A DNA stretch of 64,000 nt from the NCBI RefSeq assembly GCF_000350485.1, contig NZ_AORV01000033.1:1-64000 (forward strand), given 5' to 3'. This DNA comes from Ruminiclostridium cellobioparum subsp. termitidis CT1112. GTDB taxonomy: Bacteria > Bacillota > Clostridia > Acetivibrionales > DSM-1351. Position 1 is the first letter of the stretch. Every line of letters starts with the position of its first letter. Of this stretch, positions 10,193 to 17,555 are shown piece after piece. Below the pieces are notes generated by a model. It had not been told where the DNA came from. It was given only the letters and a program-made list of their open reading frames with translations, and did no database searches. Position numbers and translations under genes: made by a program.

Positions 10193-10241
10193 AAAAATTG
10201 AACGTGATACTGTATGTCATTCAGTATAGCGTTCAATTTTT
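10193..10241 (-). promoter_or_regulatory. Probable TetR operator (inverted repeat)
   Basis: Two 20-bp arms (10193-10212 and 10222-10241) around a 9-bp spacer. The outer 12 bp AAAAATTGAACG are perfectly complementary, the next 2 bp mismatch, and the inner ATACTG matches again. It lies 26 bp upstream of the TetR start codon, where an autorepression operator would be. No other copy was seen in the window. Confidence 0.65.
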
Positions 10242-10292
10242 GTAATGTCAATGATATTTAAGAAAGAGCTGTAATTTCCAAACTATTTCCCG

Positions 10293-10436
10293 AAGTCAAT
10301 TACTATCGGCTGAAAGCCGATAGTTAAGGCTAAAGCCTTCTGAAGTACAAAAATCAGTCAAACCCAAACTGCGTTGAAAGCCAGCTTAAAAGTAATATTG
10401 GCCTGGAAGGCAAAGGCTTTCAACCGTAATTGACTT
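10293..10436. repeat. AAGTCAATTAC palindromic element, long form
   Basis: Bounded by AAGTCAATTAC at 10293-10303 and its complement GTAATTGACTT at 10426-10436. The inside holds nested hairpins (CTATCGGC/GCCGATAG, AAGGCT/AGCCTT). A 43-bp short form with the same ends and the same CTATCGGC start is at 36891-36933. It has no coding potential and lies between the CoA-binding gene and the TetR gene. Confidence 0.7.
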
Positions 10437-10443
10437 TGATAAA

Positions 10444-10818
10444 CTACCTTACCGATACCAGCACACAGGCCTGAACCTGCTGCAGGCCCAGGTCTTCTAT
10501 CTGCTTCAGCAGTTCAGCATCATAGGTTCCCGGCTGCAGCCAGATATATTTTATGCCAAGCCTTGCAGCTTCATCAATAAAGGCTCTTCCTCTTTTTGGC
10601 GAGACAACCATGTCAATTACTTCAGGAACAACTGGTAGAGATGTGAGATCCTTATAGCATTTGTCACCTTCCACAGTATCGTACATTGGATTCACCGGAT
10701 AAACCTCGTAGCCTTTTGATTTCAGCTTTCTGAATATCATATTCCCATATTTCTCCTGATCCTGGTTTGCGCCGACTACGGCCCATATCTTTTTTCCAAG
10801 CATTATTTCTTCCAGCAT
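10444..10818 (-). CDS. CoA-binding domain protein (YccU-like)
   Basis: A 124-residue single-domain protein of the CoA-binding (succinyl-CoA synthetase alpha N-terminal-like) Rossmann family. The N-terminal stretch IWAVVGANQDQEKYGN is the nucleotide-binding loop, followed by GYEVYPVNP and IDMVVSPKRG, typical of the YccU/COG1832 group. The start is ATG 10818 because AAGGAGG lies 5 nt upstream; an upstream ATG at 10854 has no such site. The biochemical role of this small family is poorly defined. It stands alone, between a long palindromic repeat and a divergent gene at 11039. Confidence 0.88.
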   Translation of the reverse strand: MLEEIMLGKKIWAVVGANQDQEKYGNMIFRKLKSKGYEVYPVNPMYDTVEGDKCYKDLTSLPVVPEVIDMVVSPKRGRAFIDEAARLGIKYIWLQPGTYDAELLKQIEDLGLQQVQACVLVSVR

Positions 10819-11038
10819 AATATCCTCCTTATTTACCAAAACGATAAGTATCATGGTTTAAAACAATTCTGATACCTATTATTATCTCTTATAAAATAAA
10901 AATCAATATTTATATAATATATTCGGATTAATCATAGCTTATGTTGTTTACATAATTTCGTATAATTCGTAACCTTATAATTTCTCATAGCATAAAATAT
11001 TCTGTAAGTATTTTACAAAGTAGAAGGAGGTTGGCCTG

Positions 11039-11551
11039 ATGCCAAACGATTGGTCTAATAACCCATATATGCATATGATGAATCTCCCTCAGAAATACGA
11101 GCCCATGATGGAAATGCCCCAGGAGCAGCTGGAATCAATGTTTCCAAGATGTTACTATATAATTTATCCTGAGGTATGCCGACATTGTGACAGAATGGTT
11201 TCAAAAAAAGGAACAATGTATACTCCTAACCGTGAAGAGTTGGAAAATATTATCGATGATATCGACAATAGAGTCGGTCATGAGGTTGAAGCCGAATACG
11301 AGGATAATGAATACGCAGAAAATCCTGAAACTATGGGTACTTTTGAGAACTTCGAAAAAATGGGTGCTTTTGAGAATTTCCAAAAAGAACGTGACGATAG
11401 ACAATTTGGTTTCGGAGGAGGTTTTTTCGGAGGAAGAAGACGGTTCCGCAGGGATTTGGTTTCTATCATCCTGTTAAGGGAATTGCTCAGAAGAAGACGC
11501 CGTCCTTACGGCTATGGTTTCGGCTATCCCGGAGGATACGGCTTCTATTAG
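11039..11551 (+). CDS. Uncharacterised Tyr/Cys/Gly/Arg-rich protein, coat-like
   Basis: A 170-residue protein I cannot tie to a named family. GAAGGAGG precedes the ATG at a good distance. The N-terminus is Met/Pro/Asn-rich; residues ~35-55 hold the conserved-looking core YYIIYPEVCRHCDRM with a C-x2-C pair. The middle is acidic and contains an imperfect direct repeat (MGTFENFEK, MGAFENFQK). The C-terminus is Gly/Phe/Arg/Tyr-rich (FGGGFFGGRRRFRRD, then a basic run and GYGFGYPGGYGFY). Such composition fits spore-coat or other self-associating proteins. SpoVS and a superoxide dismutase lie within 1.5 kb, so a spore role is reasonable but inferred. A strong terminator follows. Confidence 0.75.
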   Translation: MPNDWSNNPYMHMMNLPQKYEPMMEMPQEQLESMFPRCYYIIYPEVCRHCDRMVSKKGTMYTPNREELENIIDDIDNRVGHEVEAEYEDNEYAENPETMGTFENFEKMGAFENFQKERDDRQFGFGGGFFGGRRRFRRDLVSIILLRELLRRRRRPYGYGFGYPGGYGFY

Positions 11552-11593
11552 TACAGTACAACTTCAATAAGTGGGAAGCTCATCAGAGGTACA

Positions 11594-11658
11594 TGCCTGA
11601 AATCACGGTGGAATACCAGTGTCTTAGCCGTAAATCCAATTTCAGGCAGTACTTTTTT
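11594..11658 (+). terminator. Intrinsic terminator after the coat-like gene
   Basis: A 10-bp perfect stem TGCCTGAAAT / ATTTCAGGCA (11594-11603 and 11639-11648), with an inner ACGG/CCGT pair, followed by seven T at 11652-11658. The rest of the 343-bp gap up to the superoxide dismutase gene is AT-rich apart from two leader-module copies. Confidence 0.8.
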
Positions 11659-11784
11659 TGTTTTTCTTTTTTTACAGAATATCACAAGCATCAGTTCATT
11701 TTAATATAATAAAATAGGACTATTTCTTATATGTCCTGATTTAATATAAAACGATTTTATCTTGCGTTTTCATAACTATTTTAT

Positions 11785-11820
11785 GGCCGCTATTGCGGCT
11801 CAAAGCCATACATGGCTTGG
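11785..11820 (+). repeat. Two-hairpin leader module, upstream tandem copy
   Basis: Stem 1 GCCGC-TATT-GCGGC and stem 2 AAGCCAT-AC-ATGGCTT, nearly identical to the copy at 11851 but ending in GGTGGAT in place of AGGAGGT, so without a good ribosome binding site. It forms a tandem pair with the functional copy 30 bp downstream. Confidence 0.8.
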
Positions 11821-11850
11821 TGGATTAGCTTGAATCTCATCAAAATTTGT

Positions 11851-11890
11851 GGCCGCTATGCGGCTCAAAGCCATACATGGCTTAGGAGGT
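11851..11890 (+). repeat. Two-hairpin leader/RBS module (before superoxide dismutase)
   Basis: Stem 1 GCCGC-TAT-GCGGC, CTC linker, stem 2 AAGCCAT-AC-ATGGCTT, immediately followed by AGGAGGT and, 4 nt later, the ATG at 11895. The gene's ribosome binding site is thus the last part of the repeat. Confidence 0.88.
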
Positions 11891-11894
11891 TAAT

Positions 11895-12545
11895 ATGTTA
11901 GTTAATATGGTACCTACAGGTCAGCACCAGCTGCCGCCGCTTCCCTACACCTATAGTGCGCTTGAGCCTGTGATAAGCCAAACTACTCTAAGGCTGCATC
12001 ACGATAAGCACCACAAGACCTACGTAGATGGCTTGAACAAAGCGGAAATAAGTCTTGAGCAGGCGCGGAGGAGCAACAATTATGATTTGATAAAATATTG
12101 GGAAAATGAGCTGGCTTTTAATGGCTCGGGACATATACTGCACAGTATTTACTGGACAATTATGGCCCCTTTGGGCATGGGCGGCAAGCCTGGTTCCAGT
12201 ACTATGAATCACATAATGGCATATTTCGGCAATTTTAACGCCTTCAAAGAACAATTCAAATCGGCGGCCGAGAAAGTTGAGGCTTCAGGCTGGGGAATAC
12301 TTACCTGGCAGCCCACCTGGAAAAGGCTTGAAATATTGATGTCTGAAAAACACCAGAATCTTACACAATGGAGCGGTATCCCGATACTTGTCTGCGATAC
12401 CTGGGAACACGCCTATTACCTGGATTATCAGAATAACAGAAGAAAATATATTGACGCCTGGTGGGAGCTTATAAACTGGCATGAAGTGGAGCGGAGGCTT
12501 TTGATGGCTCTGAACGGCCAGGTAACACTTACCATGGGTATCTGA
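11895..12545 (+). CDS. Fe/Mn-type superoxide dismutase
   Basis: A 216-residue protein with both SOD domains. The N-terminal helical part holds LHHDKHHKTYVDGLN (first metal His) and GHILHSIYW (second His). The C-terminal part holds GWGILTWQP and the ligand motif CDTWEHAYYLDYQNNR (Asp and His). All four metal ligands are therefore present. It converts superoxide to peroxide and oxygen; in a strict anaerobe it would serve oxygen tolerance or the spore. The sequence differs from the textbook DVWEHAYY in having Cys-Asp-Thr, and metal choice cannot be told. It stands alone with its own terminator-like hairpin, convergent with spoVS. Confidence 0.93.
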   Translation: MLVNMVPTGQHQLPPLPYTYSALEPVISQTTLRLHHDKHHKTYVDGLNKAEISLEQARRSNNYDLIKYWENELAFNGSGHILHSIYWTIMAPLGMGGKPGSSTMNHIMAYFGNFNAFKEQFKSAAEKVEASGWGILTWQPTWKRLEILMSEKHQNLTQWSGIPILVCDTWEHAYYLDYQNNRRKYIDAWWELINWHEVERRLLMALNGQVTLTMGI

Positions 12546-12565
12546 CGCACTCGGCAGAAAATAAT

Positions 12566-12589
12566 CAGGCTCGCTTTCCAGCGAGCCTG
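12566..12589. terminator. Hairpin between convergent SOD and spoVS genes
   Basis: Perfect 9-bp stem CAGGCTCGC / GCGAGCCTG with a 6-nt loop, lying between the SOD stop (12545) and the spoVS stop (12607). There is no long T run on either strand, but the position suits a bidirectional terminator. Confidence 0.6.
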
Positions 12590-12606
12590 TAAATCCAATT
12601 TTAAAA

Positions 12607-12867
12607 TTAGCGGGGCTGAATATAGAACTTAATGGCTGTTCTTTCCTCCCCATCGATATTAACCTCAGCAAAAGCAGGAACTGCAACCAGATCAATTCCA
12701 TTAGGAGCAACAAATCCTCTAGTAATTGCAATTGCCTTAACCGCCTGATTCACTGCACCGGCGCCAACTGCCTGGATTTCCGCATAATTGTTGTCGCGTA
12801 ATACAGCGGCTAATGCTCCAGCAACAGATTTGGGCTGCGAATTAGCTGAAACTTTTAGAACTTCCAT
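12607..12867 (-). CDS. spoVS: Stage V sporulation protein S
   Basis: An 86-residue protein that matches SpoVS over its full length, with VSANSQPKSVAGALAA at the N-terminus and the conserved AIKFYIQPR-like end. SpoVS is a small Alba-fold-like protein needed for normal progress past stage V of sporulation in Bacillus and also conserved in some non-spore formers; its biochemical activity is unsettled. An AGGAGG site precedes the ATG. The upstream 140 bp are very AT-rich. Its presence supports a spore-forming organism. Confidence 0.95.
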   Translation of the reverse strand: MEVLKVSANSQPKSVAGALAAVLRDNNYAEIQAVGAGAVNQAVKAIAITRGFVAPNGIDLVAVPAFAEVNIDGEERTAIKFYIQPR

Positions 12868-13007
12868 AAATACATCCTCCTAAAAAATGCTTAATAAAAT
12901 AATAAAAAAAAACAATTTATATATCTATCTATTAGTATTCTATATATTACTTCAAATTCCTTCTTTTTACATTTAAAAAATTATATAAACATCATTGACT
13001 AAATTTG

Positions 13008-14003
13008 TCACGTTTTCACATTAAATAAATCGACTTTATCCTTAGCTGTAACCCTTATATTTCCGATGTTGAATTCATTCATGATTTTTCTGAGGTTTTC
13101 ACGCTTTTGCCCTATTATATTCGATATATTTTGGGGACTGCATTCAATATTAATTTCCTTAATATTAAAAAGTTCGTTCTCCCGGAAATATTCCTCAAGC
13201 CTGTTTCTCATGAGCCTGGACTGGACCAGCTGTCTGAAGGCTGGATGAAACGGGCCCGCAACCACATCGCCTGTTTCGCTGATATTTTCTGTGGGCTGGA
13301 GCCCGATCCTGATAACATTTATATTATTTCCTTCATAAAGCTCCAAAAGCCGAGCAGATATGTCAACTGCCTCCTCCAGAGACAAAGGCATATATTTCCC
13401 GGACTCATACATTTTTTGCAGGAAGGTGTCCCTTATTACAAGTGTGGGATATATTCTGACAATATCCGGGGCCATGGCAATTACTGCTCTTGCCGTATTT
13501 AACGCCTTTTCCACTGTATCACCGGGCAGGCCTATCATTGTCTGGATGCCCAGCGAAAACCCCTTTTCCCTGATCATTCGGGAAGCTTTTACGACTGTCT
13601 CCATATCATGGCCCCTGTTGCTGAAATTCAAAACCTGGTTGTCAAGACTTTGAGCACCCAGTTCTATGGTCTTTACACCATACCCTGATAAAAAATCCAG
13701 AATATCATAATTTATATAGTCCGGTCTGGTTGAGAGACGCATTTGCTTTACCTTGCCGGATTTTATATAACTTGCGCCTATCTCAAGATACCATTGCTGT
13801 TCTTCCTTCGGAATACCGGTAAAGCTTCCGCCGTAAAAGCCTATTTCAACAAAAGCATCCCGGCTGGTTTGCAAATATTCTTCTATTGTTTTTCTTATAT
13901 CTGCTTCGCCGGCCTCTCCGGCCTGTCCGCTGATAGTTTTTTGATTGCAGTATATACAGTCAAAAGGACAGCCTTTATGAGGAACGAAAACAGGTATTAC
14001 CAT
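13008..14003 (-). CDS. Elp3-like radical SAM protein
   Basis: A radical SAM protein of about 331 residues. The cluster motif GCPFDCIYCNQK (C-x3-C-x2-C) is at the N-terminus, followed by EIGFYGGSFTGI, RLSTRPDYI and LGAQSLDNQVL, the hallmarks of the clostridial protein annotated as elongator protein 3/radical SAM next to rnc and smc. It lacks the acetyltransferase domain of true Elp3, and its substrate is not known. The start is uncertain. ATG 14003 has no ribosome binding site at a usable distance, whereas GGGGGAG lies 8 nt before an in-frame ATA at 14015 (reading I/M-K-K-H-M). It starts ~20-35 bp after rnc and is surely co-transcribed. Confidence 0.9.
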   Translation of the reverse strand: MVIPVFVPHKGCPFDCIYCNQKTISGQAGEAGEADIRKTIEEYLQTSRDAFVEIGFYGGSFTGIPKEEQQWYLEIGASYIKSGKVKQMRLSTRPDYINYDILDFLSGYGVKTIELGAQSLDNQVLNFSNRGHDMETVVKASRMIREKGFSLGIQTMIGLPGDTVEKALNTARAVIAMAPDIVRIYPTLVIRDTFLQKMYESGKYMPLSLEEAVDISARLLELYEGNNINVIRIGLQPTENISETGDVVAGPFHPAFRQLVQSRLMRNRLEEYFRENELFNIKEINIECSPQNISNIIGQKRENLRKIMNEFNIGNIRVTAKDKVDLFNVKT

Positions 14004-14038
14004 ATGTTTTTTTATTTATAACACTCCCCCGGTCTGTG

Positions 14039-14755
14039 TCATTGGGCCGGCAGTTTGTCCAAAGCATCCTTGGCAGCATTCTGCTCGGATTCCTTCTTTG
14101 AACGTCCGCTTCCCTGTCCGCAGACAATATTATTGATTTTAATTTGTGTGACAAAGGTCTTATTGTGATCGGGACCTCTCTCTTCAATAACTGTGTAAGT
14201 TATCTGCTGCTCACCCTTTTGCTGGATCTTTTCCTGCAATTGGGTTTTATAATCATAGAAAAGCTTCCCCTGCATACTGCTTTTAATGATACTCTCCATA
14301 TTTTTGAGAATAAAGGCTTTTGCCGTTTCAAAGCCCCCGTCAATATAAATTGCTCCAATCAAGGCTTCAAAAGCATCTGAAAGTATGGAGCTTTTTCTTC
14401 TTCCTCCCGAAAGCTCTTCTCCTTTTCCAAGCAGCAAAAGCTCTCCCAGATCAATATCTGACGCACACCTGGACAAGGAGTTTTCGCAAACGATTTTTGA
14501 ACGGGTCACTGTCAGTTCCCCCTCCGGCAAGTCAGGATACATATTATACAAATGTTCGCTTATTGTAAGGCTTAAAACCGAATCCCCAAGAAATTCTATC
14601 CTCTCATTGTACTTGAGCTTCCCCGCTTTTTTCTCATTGGCATAGGAACTGTGGGTTATGGCAGTCAAAACGGTACTTTTATCCTTAAATACATAATTGA
14701 TTCTTTCCTCAAGAATTGATATATTGTTTGTTTCGTTTTTTGAATTATTACTCAT
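14039..14755 (-). CDS. rnc: Ribonuclease III
   Basis: A 238-residue double-strand-specific endoribonuclease for rRNA processing and mRNA turnover. The N-terminal endonuclease domain has the signature RIEFLGDSVLSL (usual ERLEFLGDAVL), the following acidic residues and SDAFEALIGAIYID. The C-terminal ~75 residues are a double-stranded RNA-binding domain (DYKTQLQEKIQQKG ... AAKDALDKL). It is separated from fabF by a strong terminator, so it probably has its own promoter, and it is followed closely by the radical SAM gene. Confidence 0.97.
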   Translation of the reverse strand: MSNNSKNETNNISILEERINYVFKDKSTVLTAITHSSYANEKKAGKLKYNERIEFLGDSVLSLTISEHLYNMYPDLPEGELTVTRSKIVCENSLSRCASDIDLGELLLLGKGEELSGGRRKSSILSDAFEALIGAIYIDGGFETAKAFILKNMESIIKSSMQGKLFYDYKTQLQEKIQQKGEQQITYTVIEERGPDHNKTFVTQIKINNIVCGQGSGRSKKESEQNAAKDALDKLPAQ

Positions 14756-14860
14756 TATTTCCTCCGTTGCTACCGCTGATAAATGTTATATTACCTTAAT
14801 CTCCTCTCTGTCCCCCTCACAAGGAAAAAGGCATTCTTCCGCAAGCTGTTTCCTTTATAA

Positions 14861-14896
14861 AAAAATAAAGGAAGGGATTATCCCCACCTTTATTTT
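14861..14896 (-). terminator. Intrinsic terminator of the fab operon
   Basis: Read on the minus strand after the fabF stop: AAATAAAGG ... CCTTTATTT with an inner GGGGATAATCCC-type stem, ending in a run of seven T. It separates fabF from rnc. Confidence 0.8.
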
Positions 14897-14940
14897 ATAC
14901 TTTTATATTAATATCATCAATACAATGTGTGCCTGTTGAC

Positions 14941-16176
14941 TTATTCATATTTCTTTAAACATAATGTTGCGTTATGACCGCCAAAACCAAGAGAATTTGA
15001 CAATGCATATTTTATGTCTGCTTTTCTGCCAACATTTGGTACACAGTCAATGTCACATTCAGGGTCCTGATTCTGCACGTTTATTGTAGGAGGCAAAAAA
15101 CCTTCCTTGAGAGCCATTGCAGTAGCAACAGCCTCAATTGCACCGGCGGCACCCAGCAGGTGACCGGTCATTGATTTTGTAGAACTCATTGCAAGGTTCT
15201 TTGCATGCTCACCGAATACTCTCTTTACAATGTTTACTTCGGTAGGATCATTTAACGGTGTTGAAGTACCATGCGCATTGACATAACCAACTTGTTCGGG
15301 TTTTATGCCTGCATCCTTGATGGCCATGTTCATACTTTTTACACCGCCGTCTCCGTCAGGATGAGGAGCAGTAATATGGTAGGCATCACAGGTACAGCCA
15401 TAACCGACTATTTCAGCTATAATATTGGCACCTCTTTTAAGAGCATGTTCCAATTCTTCTACAATAAGAATAGCTGAGCCTTCCCCGGGAATGAAGCCAT
15501 CCCTGTCCTTGTCGAAAGGTCTGCATGCGGTGTTTGGATCAGGGTTCTTCGACATGGCTCCCATAGAACAGAAACCTGCAAAGCTCATTATTGTGATGCA
15601 AGCTTCAGCACCGCCTGTTATCATAACATCAGCATCACCGCGTTCAATTACCTTGAAAGCGTCTCCTATTGCATTGTTTCCAGTTGCACAGGCAGTGACG
15701 ACACATTCGTTAAAACCTCTGAAGCCATACTCGATAGCTATTCTGCCCGCCGCCATGTTTGAAATCATCATGGGTATAAAGAATGGGCTTACTCTTCCAG
15801 GTCCTTTGTTAAGCATTACCGAATGCTGGTCTTCAAGGGTCTCCAGACCGCCGATACCTGAGCCTACTATTACACCGCATTTATCAAGGTCAAGGCTCTC
15901 CAGATCCAATTTTGAATTTTCTACGGCCATTTTTGCCGCAACCATTGCAAACTGGTTATATCTGTCCATTCTTCTGGCTTCTTTTTTGTCAATATATTGT
16001 GAAGCATCAAATTCTTTTATTTCGGCCGCAACTTTTGTTGAAAGGTTTGATACATCAATTCTTGTTACTTCGCTGATACCGTTTTTGCCTTCTTTAATGG
16101 CATCCCAGAATTGCTCTGCTCCCATTCCTAAAGAAGATACAACACCAGCACCTGTAATAACTACACGTCTGCTCAT
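14941..16176 (-). CDS. fabF: Beta-ketoacyl-ACP synthase II
   Basis: A 411-residue condensing enzyme for chain elongation in type II fatty acid synthesis. The Cys-His-His triad is visible: active Cys in [12 protein letters not shown], His in [16 protein letters not shown] and His in [13 protein letters not shown]. Length and the ending [11 protein letters not shown] are standard. It is the last gene of the fapR-plsX-fabHDG-acpP-fabF group, 194 bp after acpP. A terminator-like hairpin overlaps the acpP stop, so acpP may be made in excess of FabF. No FabI/FabK reductase, FabZ or acetyl-CoA carboxylase gene is in this group, so these must lie elsewhere. Confidence 0.98.
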   Translation of the reverse strand: MSRRVVITGAGVVSSLGMGAEQFWDAIKEGKNGISEVTRIDVSNLSTKVAAEIKEFDASQYIDKKEARRMDRYNQFAMVAAKMAVENSKLDLESLDLDKCGVIVGSGIGGLETLEDQHSVMLNKGPGRVSPFFIPMMISNMAAGRIAIEYGFRGFNECVVTACATGNNAIGDAFKVIERGDADVMITGGAEACITIMSFAGFCSMGAMSKNPDPNTACRPFDKDRDGFIPGEGSAILIVEELEHALKRGANIIAEIVGYGCTCDAYHITAPHPDGDGGVKSMNMAIKDAGIKPEQVGYVNAHGTSTPLNDPTEVNIVKRVFGEHAKNLAMSSTKSMTGHLLGAAGAIEAVATAMALKEGFLPPTINVQNQDPECDIDCVPNVGRKADIKYALSNSLGFGGHNATLCLKKYE

Positions 16177-16342
16177 AAATTAAATTAACCTCCATATATT
16201 TTATTAATTTTAGAATTTACTTTAAGATCTATATAAACGTCCCGTGAACAACCGGACTAATTGACTGAATATATTATAGCATTATAGCAGAAAAACTTTA
16301 TTGATGTGCTTTGAATAGGTTTGTCTTAAGCTGCCTATTATT

Positions 16343-16372
16343 AAAAAAAGTCCCGTATTGGGGTACTTTTTT
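16343..16372 (-). terminator. Attenuator-like hairpin at the acpP stop codon
   Basis: On the minus strand, AAAAAAGTACCC / GGGACTTTTTTT (one bulged A, 6-nt loop) spans the acpP stop codon and ends in a T run. The acpP-fabF gap is 194 bp. This would stop part of the transcription before fabF and raise acpP mRNA relative to fabF. Confidence 0.65.
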
Positions 16373-16598
16373 AAGTATTCTTTTGAATGTATTCAACAGC
16401 ATCACCAACTGTAGTGATCTTTTCTGCTTCATTGTCCGGAATCTCAAGGCTGAACTCTTCTTCAAGTGCCATGATAAGCTCAACTATATCAAGAGAATCC
16501 GCTCCGAGATCATCTATGAAAGAAGATTCCATTTGTATATCGTCTTCTTCAACGCCTAACTGCTCAACAATTAACTTTTTAACTTTCTCGAAAACCAT
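16371..16598 (-). CDS. acpP: Acyl carrier protein
   Basis: A 75-residue acidic carrier of growing acyl chains. The phosphopantetheine site is [18 protein letters not shown] (attachment to the Ser). The start is ATG 16598 because AAGGAGGTG lies just upstream; a longer reading frame to 16616 would include the ribosome binding site as codons. It sits between fabG and fabF and is followed by a terminator-like hairpin. Confidence 0.97.
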   Translation of the reverse strand: MVFEKVKKLIVEQLGVEEDDIQMESSFIDDLGADSLDIVELIMALEEEFSLEIPDNEAEKITTVGDAVEYIQKNT

Positions 16599-16742
16599 AT
16601 ATTCACCTCCTTCCAAAGGATGGTTTTATAAATCGCCACTATTCCCCAGTATGCAAAGCCCGCATTTGATTATATAGTATGCAATTTTAATAAAATTTAG
16701 CCTGCCTGCTTGAATTTAACAAGCACACACATGCTAATATTA

Positions 16743-17480
16743 TTACATAACAAGTCCACCGTCAATATCTATTACTTGTCCGGTAACATAACCTGCTTCG
16801 TCTGATGCGAGAAAAGCCACAACATTTGCAACATCTTCAGGTGTCCCAAACCTTCCGAGTGCAATTTTTTCAAGGTACTTCCGCTTCAGATCCTCAGGTA
16901 ATATTTCCGTCATATCGCTTTCAATCAAACCGGGTGTAACGGCATTACAGGTTATTCCTCTCGGCGCCAGCTCTTTTGCAGCAGTCTTGGTCAAACCAAG
17001 CATACCGCCCTTCGAAGCCGAATAATTTGCCTGGCCTGGATTTCCATAAGCTCCGGCAACTGACGAAACATTTATAATTCTGCCATATCTCTTTTTAATC
17101 ATTAACTTGGCAGCTGCTTTTGTACAAAGAAAACAACCTTTAAGATTAATATCCAGGACGGTGTCCCAATCATCCTCAGACATCATTGCCATTGGTTTAT
17201 CCTTTGTTATCCCGGCATTGTTGACTAGAATATCAACGCCTCCAAAGCTCTCCACTGCTTTTGCCATCATGGCCTTCACATCATCTGCATTTCTTACATC
17301 TCCAACAACTACCGCCACCTTGATTCCCATTTCTTCAAGTTCAGAGGCTGTTTTAAGAACAGTATCAGATGTTCCTGTGAGGACCACATTAGCTCCCAAT
17401 TTTCCAAGTTTCTCTGCAATAGCCCTCCCAAGTCCCCGTGAGGAACCTGTGATCACAGCAGTTTTTCCTTTGAATTGCAT
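16743..17480 (-). CDS. fabG: 3-oxoacyl-ACP reductase
   Basis: A 245-residue short-chain dehydrogenase that reduces 3-oxoacyl-ACP with NADPH. The N-terminal cofactor motif TGSSRGLGRAIA, the NNAGITKD motif, and the catalytic Ser-Tyr-Lys (VSSVAGAYGNPGQANYSASKGG) are all present, with the C-terminal GQVIDIDGGLVM typical of FabG. A GGAGG site precedes the ATG. It lies between fabD and acpP with short spacing. Confidence 0.97.
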   Translation of the reverse strand: MQFKGKTAVITGSSRGLGRAIAEKLGKLGANVVLTGTSDTVLKTASELEEMGIKVAVVVGDVRNADDVKAMMAKAVESFGGVDILVNNAGITKDKPMAMMSEDDWDTVLDINLKGCFLCTKAAAKLMIKKRYGRIINVSSVAGAYGNPGQANYSASKGGMLGLTKTAAKELAPRGITCNAVTPGLIESDMTEILPEDLKRKYLEKIALGRFGTPEDVANVVAFLASDEAGYVTGQVIDIDGGLVM

Positions 17481-17555
17481 TTCTCTTACACCTCCAACAT
17501 CAATAATTTCTTTAAGGCATACCGTTTGTGTGATTCCGGTACTATCTTATTAAAA

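Noticed and set aside
10168-10251. Longer N-terminus for the TetR regulator
   Set aside because: The extension translates the inverted repeat and lacks a ribosome binding site; the ATG at 10167 has GGGGGAT at the correct distance.
15425-16183. 252-codon plus-strand frame opposite fabF
   Set aside because: The frame is Ser/Thr/Ile-rich with no recognisable domain and no Shine-Dalgarno; it is the complement of a well-established gene.
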